Assembly (NCBI GenBank): GCA_900771365.1
Contig: CAAGNU010000249.1
Coordinates: 1 to 34,867, forward strand
DNA: 34,867 nt
Reading direction: 5' to 3'
DNA from: Bacteroidales bacterium
Lineage (GTDB): Bacteria; Bacteroidota; Bacteroidia; Bacteroidales; P3
The notes under the pieces were generated by a model that saw only the letters and a list, made by a program, of their open reading frames with translations, was not told the DNA's origin and made no database searches. Position numbers and translations under genes: made by a program. Below, piece after piece: positions 31,133 to 34,867 of the stretch (position 1 is the first letter of the stretch; every line of letters begins with the position of its first letter).

Positions 31133-32519
31133 ACATAATGAGTTAAGAGTGGGGCTGTTGCCACACTTGTTTCTTGTGATAATGCTGATGGCCTCGGCGA
31201 TGAGCTCGCAGGCACAAGAATACCCCTTCATTAATTATGAGGCTAATAGTTTGCATTACGACAGCACTTCCGCCACCATGCAGGCGCTCTTCCATAAGTG
31301 GCATCGTATGACACAGCAGGGCGACGTGCGTATCAACATCATGCACATCGGCGGCTCTCACGTCCAGGCCGGAACCTTCCCGCATCGAGTCCGTACCCGT
31401 CTCCTTGAGGCCTATCCCACGTTTGTAGGCGGCCGTGGCTTGCTTTTCCCCTATTCTGCTGCCGCAAAATGCAACAACCCGTCTGACTATCGCGTCCATT
31501 GTAACGAGAAGGTAGAGCTCACCCGCAACGTCAACCGTGACCCCAGCCATCCATTAGGTCTCTGCGGTATCGCCGTCACGGCGCATGATGTCGTCACGCA
31601 TATCCAGATGCTGTCTAACGACCATTCTATCGATTACGGCGTCAGCCGCGTCTCCGTCCTTGGCTACTCTCCCGACGGCGTGGTGCCTATGCTCAATTAC
31701 GAGGGTCGCGACATAGCCCCCTCATACGTTGATAGCGCTACCCACCGTTTCATCTTCAACCTTCGTCATGAGGTCGACTCTTTCGACATCGTCCTCCCTT
31801 GCTGTGAGGGCGAGAGCTTCACCCTCACGGGTGTCAAGCTCGACAGCCGCAATGCGGGCATCACATACCATTCTATCGGCGTGAATGGTGCCGCTGTGCC
31901 TGACTATCTCAAGTGTGCCCTCAAGAATGATCTCCGCATGGTCATGCCCGACCTCGTCATCTTTGGTATCGGTATCAACGATGCCCACGGTGATAATTTC
32001 GACACGGCAGCTTTCCGTCGCAACTATCTGCGTCTCTGCGACTCCGTGCGTAGCGTCAACCCACAGTGCGCCTTTATTTTCGTTACCAACAACGACTGCT
32101 ACCGCAAGTCGGGTCGCCGCTATTCCGTCAATCATAACGGTCTTCTTGCCCGCGAGGTCTTTTATCGTCTGGCAGCCGAGACGGGTGGCGCCGTCTGGGA
32201 CCAGTTCGAGATTATGGGCGGCCTCACCTCTATGAAGAAATGGCAGGAAGCCGGTCTTGCGCAGAGCGACAAGGTCCATTTCACCCGTGCGGGCTACCAG
32301 CTTGTCGGCGATATGCTTTACGAGGCTATTGCCAAAGAGCTGCGTAAGCCGTTAGATGTCGTTCCTGCCAAAGAGCAACAGCAGCTTCGCCGCAACGATG
32401 AAGGCACCGAAGGCCTTCCTCGCGGTCTGCGTCGCAAGCCTCATCACAAAGTAACTATCAAAGCCAAGACCTCTAACCCTAACGCTGATGCTGAGAGATT
32501 TCCTTATATATCTGAGTAG
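31113..32519 (+). CDS. Second SGNH-fold protein, secreted, with a changed GDS block
   Basis: The 468-residue protein has a signal peptide (cleavage near residue 35, SSQAQ). SGNH blocks are IMHIGGSHVQAG (76-87, with GGS in place of GDS but Ser82 kept), LVIFGIGINDAHGD (block III Gly and Asn) and SDKVHFTRAGY (Asp-x-x-His). It is paralogous in layout to the upstream gene. The last 45 residues are basic and low complexity (GLRRKPHHKVTIKAK) and run over the MBOAT start, a 32-base overlap. The likely role is partner of the MBOAT protein in surface glycan acylation (inference). Confidence 0.83.
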   Translation: MLQRYNRHNELRVGLLPHLFLVIMLMASAMSSQAQEYPFINYEANSLHYDSTSATMQALFHKWHRMTQQGDVRINIMHIGGSHVQAGTFPHRVRTRLLEAYPTFVGGRGLLFPYSAAAKCNNPSDYRVHCNEKVELTRNVNRDPSHPLGLCGIAVTAHDVVTHIQMLSNDHSIDYGVSRVSVLGYSPDGVVPMLNYEGRDIAPSYVDSATHRFIFNLRHEVDSFDIVLPCCEGESFTLTGVKLDSRNAGITYHSIGVNGAAVPDYLKCALKNDLRMVMPDLVIFGIGINDAHGDNFDTAAFRRNYLRLCDSVRSVNPQCAFIFVTNNDCYRKSGRRYSVNHNGLLAREVFYRLAAETGGAVWDQFEIMGGLTSMKKWQEAGLAQSDKVHFTRAGYQLVGDMLYEAIAKELRKPLDVVPAKEQQQLRRNDEGTEGLPRGLRRKPHHKVTIKAKTSNPNADAERFPYISE

Positions 32520-34392
32520 CCTCTTTGCCTTCGACGACAGCCATCCCCTGCTCTTCACCCAGTTCCATTTCTGGGCCTTCTTCTTCATCGTCTATATCGG
32601 CTTCTGCCTCATCGTCTCTGTGGGCGAGAAGCGCAGCCGCCGCAAGCTCATGGACAAGCCCACAGGCCAGCGCATCAGCCGTGCCCGCCGCCTCTGGCGC
32701 AACGGCTACCTCTTCCTTGTGAGCCTCTTCTTCTACTATAAGACCTCAGGCAAATATGTGGTGCTCCTCGCCTTCGCCACGGTGGTGGGCTACTTCCTCG
32801 GTATGCGCTTCGACCACTTGGCCCACAAAGGTTCCGAGACCAAGCGCCACCGTTTCTGGCTCATGGTCCTCGGCGTGGTTGTCAACCTCGGCGTGCTCTG
32901 CTACTTCAAGTATGCCTACTTCTTCACCGATATCTTCAACACCATTGCTTCCACCCATTATTCCATCGCTAACGCCATCCTCCTCCCCGTAGGCATCAGC
33001 TTCTTCACCTTTCAGAACATCAGTTATATAGTAGATGTCTATAAAGGCAAGGTGCAGCACGCCGACAACATCCTCGACTTTGGCTTCTACACCACCTTCT
33101 TCCCGCAACTTGTCGCGGGTCCCATCATCCGTGCCGACCAGTTCATCCCGCAGCTCTACAAGCCCTACTTCCTCTCGCGCCGCCAATTCGGCATCGCAGT
33201 CTTTTGGATAATGAACGGCCTCTTCAAAAAACTCATCCTCAGCGACTACCTCGCCGTCTCCTTCGTTGACCGTGTCTTCGAGAATCCGCTCCTCTACACC
33301 TCGTTCGAGAACTTCTCCGCCCTGCTGGTCTATTCGCTGCAGGTCTATGCCGACTTCTCGGGCTATACCGACATCGCTATCGGCGTGGCCATGCTCATGG
33401 GCTTCTACCTGCCCAAGAACTTCAACTCGCCCTACAAGGCCACCAATCCCGCAGGCTTTTGGAAACGTTGGCACATCTCCCTCAGCAACTGGCTGAAGGA
33501 CTACCTCTACATCCCCCTTGGCGGCAACCGCAACAGCACGCCCGGCACCTTCATCATCCCCTCGGTGATGCTCGCCGTGGTGGCTTTGATGGCCAAGACG
33601 CAGTGGGTCACCATCACAGCCATCTCGCTTGTCGTCTTCCTCGCCTTAATCTACTGGGTCTTCCCGCGCCATCGCAAGACCTTTGCCACTAATCTCAACA
33701 ATTTCGACACCATGCTCCTCGGCGGCATGTGGCACGGCGCCTCGTTCAACTTCATCACTTGGGGCGCCCTCAACGGCCTCGGCATTCTGGTCTATAAGAA
33801 CTGGAAGAAGGCCCAGCCCCCCCTGCGCATCCTCATTATCTTCACGCTCTATGCTGCCGTCAATCTCGCCAACCTCTACTACCCCTGTGCCGTGCTCTCG
33901 ATGTTCAACTTCGCCCTCATGGTTATCGCTGCGGGCATCATCTTCCTCGAACTCTGGGGTCTCCTCAGCCGCTCAATCTTCAAATCTTCAAATCACCAGA
34001 TTTTCAAATCCACTTACAAGGTGTGGAACGTCTTGCTCACCTTCCTTTTCATCAGCTTCACGCGACTCTTCTTCCGTAGTGGCTCCAATCTTGACCCAGC
34101 CGAAGCCAACGAGGTGGCTTGGCGCACAGCCACCCAGATGGTCGAGCGTATCGGCGGCGAGTGGAACTGGCAGCAGGTGCCGGCCATCCTCGACAACTAC
34201 GCTGCCGTCTTCATCACCTTCCTTGTGGGCATGATCATACACTGGCTGCCCGAGCGCTTCAAGCGCCGCTACCGCCTCTGGTTCGCTCAGATGCCCATCC
34301 CGCTGATGCTCCTCGTGGTGGTTCTTGGCGTCGTGGTGGTCTATCAGTTCATCACGGCCGACCTTCAGCCCTTCATCTATTTCCAGTTCTAA
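32488..34392 (+). CDS. MBOAT acyltransferase, AlgI type
   Basis: This 634-residue polytopic inner-membrane protein carries AlgI-family blocks: LPVGISFFTFQNISYIVDVYKG (166-187), FFPQLVAGPI (204-213), DFSGYTDIAIG (289-299), FWKRWHISLSNWLKDYLYIPLGGN (324-347) and GGMWHGASFNF (412-422) with the catalytic His416. Such proteins move acetyl groups across the membrane to a periplasmic partner, here probably one of the two SGNH proteins. A stretch of about 65 residues with an extra hydrophobic segment separates GGNR from the WHG motif, longer than in AlgI. Residues about 495-510 come from an in-frame repeat insert. Confidence 0.93.
   Translation: MLRDFLIYLSSLFAFDDSHPLLFTQFHFWAFFFIVYIGFCLIVSVGEKRSRRKLMDKPTGQRISRARRLWRNGYLFLVSLFFYYKTSGKYVVLLAFATVVGYFLGMRFDHLAHKGSETKRHRFWLMVLGVVVNLGVLCYFKYAYFFTDIFNTIASTHYSIANAILLPVGISFFTFQNISYIVDVYKGKVQHADNILDFGFYTTFFPQLVAGPIIRADQFIPQLYKPYFLSRRQFGIAVFWIMNGLFKKLILSDYLAVSFVDRVFENPLLYTSFENFSALLVYSLQVYADFSGYTDIAIGVAMLMGFYLPKNFNSPYKATNPAGFWKRWHISLSNWLKDYLYIPLGGNRNSTPGTFIIPSVMLAVVALMAKTQWVTITAISLVVFLALIYWVFPRHRKTFATNLNNFDTMLLGGMWHGASFNFITWGALNGLGILVYKNWKKAQPPLRILIIFTLYAAVNLANLYYPCAVLSMFNFALMVIAAGIIFLELWGLLSRSIFKSSNHQIFKSTYKVWNVLLTFLFISFTRLFFRSGSNLDPAEANEVAWRTATQMVERIGGEWNWQQVPAILDNYAAVFITFLVGMIIHWLPERFKRRYRLWFAQMPIPLMLLVVVLGVVVVYQFITADLQPFIYFQF
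33970..34017. repeat. Short palindrome-like insert within the MBOAT gene
   Basis: ATCTTCAAATCTTCAAAT followed by CACCAGATTTTCAAAT forms repeated TTCAAAT blocks that encode RSIFKSSNHQIFKSTY between two membrane helices. It resembles the short repeats in GH106 in style but is a third sequence type. Confidence 0.55.
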
Positions 34393-34867
34393 AGGTTCGC
34401 AACCAGCTTCAGCCTTCAGAGCAATAGGTATCGCATGTAGCTCGTCATTCGAAACATCTGCCACAACGGTATATGGGGGGGTAGCTTGGCGACTTTCCTC
34501 TTTGCTGTAGGAGGACCGGATATGGCTTGTTCGACTCATTCGATTCGTTCGACTTGTTCGACTTGTTTGATTCCATACTATGCCGTCCGTGCGTCGCAGC
34601 CCTCGGAAGGTCAAGAGGCTGCGGCATAAGGGAAAGGGGGCGGCTTGCGGCCTGCCCCCCTTATCAACGCAAAAAGATGTACTCCTTTGTAGGTAACTTC
34701 TATAAATTCATGAAAATTCGTGTAAAAAACTTATTATCATTAATTCTCTTGAATTTTTATAGTTTGCCTTATAAAAAACGTTGCGGGCTCAGGGGCGGAA
34801 GCAAGTCGCCCCATTGTCAATACGTTTGAAGGTTAGAATGACGGTTCCTGCCCCACTTTTAATTCTC
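34393..34867. other. Intergenic end of the window, no supported gene
   Basis: No convincing gene or terminator. A GC-rich stem (GGGGGC 34636-34641 with GCCCCC 34654-34659) is present without a T-tract. A TACGTTTG at 34821-34828 matches the -7 consensus but lacks a -33 box and points out of the window. Confidence 0.4.
34530..34574. repeat. Five tandem copies of a 9-base unit (TTCGACTTG)
   Basis: Units at 34530, 34539, 34548, 34557 and 34566 read TTCGACTCA, TTCGATTCG, TTCGACTTG, TTCGACTTG and TTTGATTCC. They lie between genes. Confidence 0.85.

Noticed and set aside
33988..34614. Minus-strand 208-codon frame at the end of the MBOAT gene
   Set aside because: It is mostly antisense to MBOAT codons and the 9-base tandem repeat, with no domain.

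Overview
The window looks like a chromosomal segment of a gut-type Bacteroidales bacterium (Prevotella, Bacteroides or Muribaculaceae-like; genus inferred only). The basis is the repeated Bacteroidetes promoter signature TAnnTTTG, with a TTTG box 19-20 bases upstream at the clearest sites, secreted glycoside hydrolases of families GH28, GH106 and GH92, an acidic-tailed surface-type lipoprotein, a short-chain threonine dehydrogenase beside kbl, and a desulfoferrodoxin.

Layout. 1-2190: an MntA-type nucleotidyltransferase with a HepT partner cut to 24 residues, a perfect 22-bp terminator stem, and purD. 2191-11400: three exported glycosidases on the minus strand (GH28, GH106, GH92) with one divergent lipoprotein gene between them; no SusC/SusD pair is present. 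Two tandem arrays with a 41-42 base period lie upstream of GH28 and GH92. 11400-15440: desulfoferrodoxin, a 75-residue unknown protein, and a three-gene minus-strand operon (divergent arginase-fold protein, small two-helix membrane protein, YraN nuclease-like protein). 15437-17203: a secreted C69 dipeptidase. 17349-19510: an AT-rich islet with an intact MntA/HepT toxin-antitoxin pair, three regularly spaced dyads upstream of it, a DUF1643-like gene, and a promoter driving a short structured transcript. 19655-21885: kbl and tdh, the two-step threonine-to-glycine pathway. 22468-22820: two tRNA-Ala genes (GGC and CGC) followed by a separate exact copy of the 3' part of the second. 23202-34392: a plus-strand run of pth, coaX, a beta-barrel protein, a TPR protein, lptC, an HhH protein, lpxD, two SGNH-fold proteins and an AlgI-type MBOAT acyltransferase. 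From the TPR gene onward the genes abut or overlap.

How the genes may work together. The glycosidases are suited to pectin or rhamnose-containing glycans and mannosylated glycans. The lptC-lpxD-SGNH-SGNH-MBOAT block couples lipid A and LPS-transport functions to a machinery that normally O-acetylates extracytoplasmic polysaccharide, suggesting an envelope-glycan acylation module.

The most unusual feature is a set of short imperfect palindromic repeats (two main families) inserted in frame at five places in the GH106 gene. Near-identical or related copies sit in intergenic DNA, and a similar short insert is found in the MBOAT gene. They behave like protein-invading palindromic elements. Other points of interest are the two tandem arrays, a GH28 protein carrying a second partial copy of its own N-terminal fold, a C-type-lectin-like lipoprotein whose C-terminus resembles diversity-generating retroelement targets, and the duplicated tRNA 3' segment.
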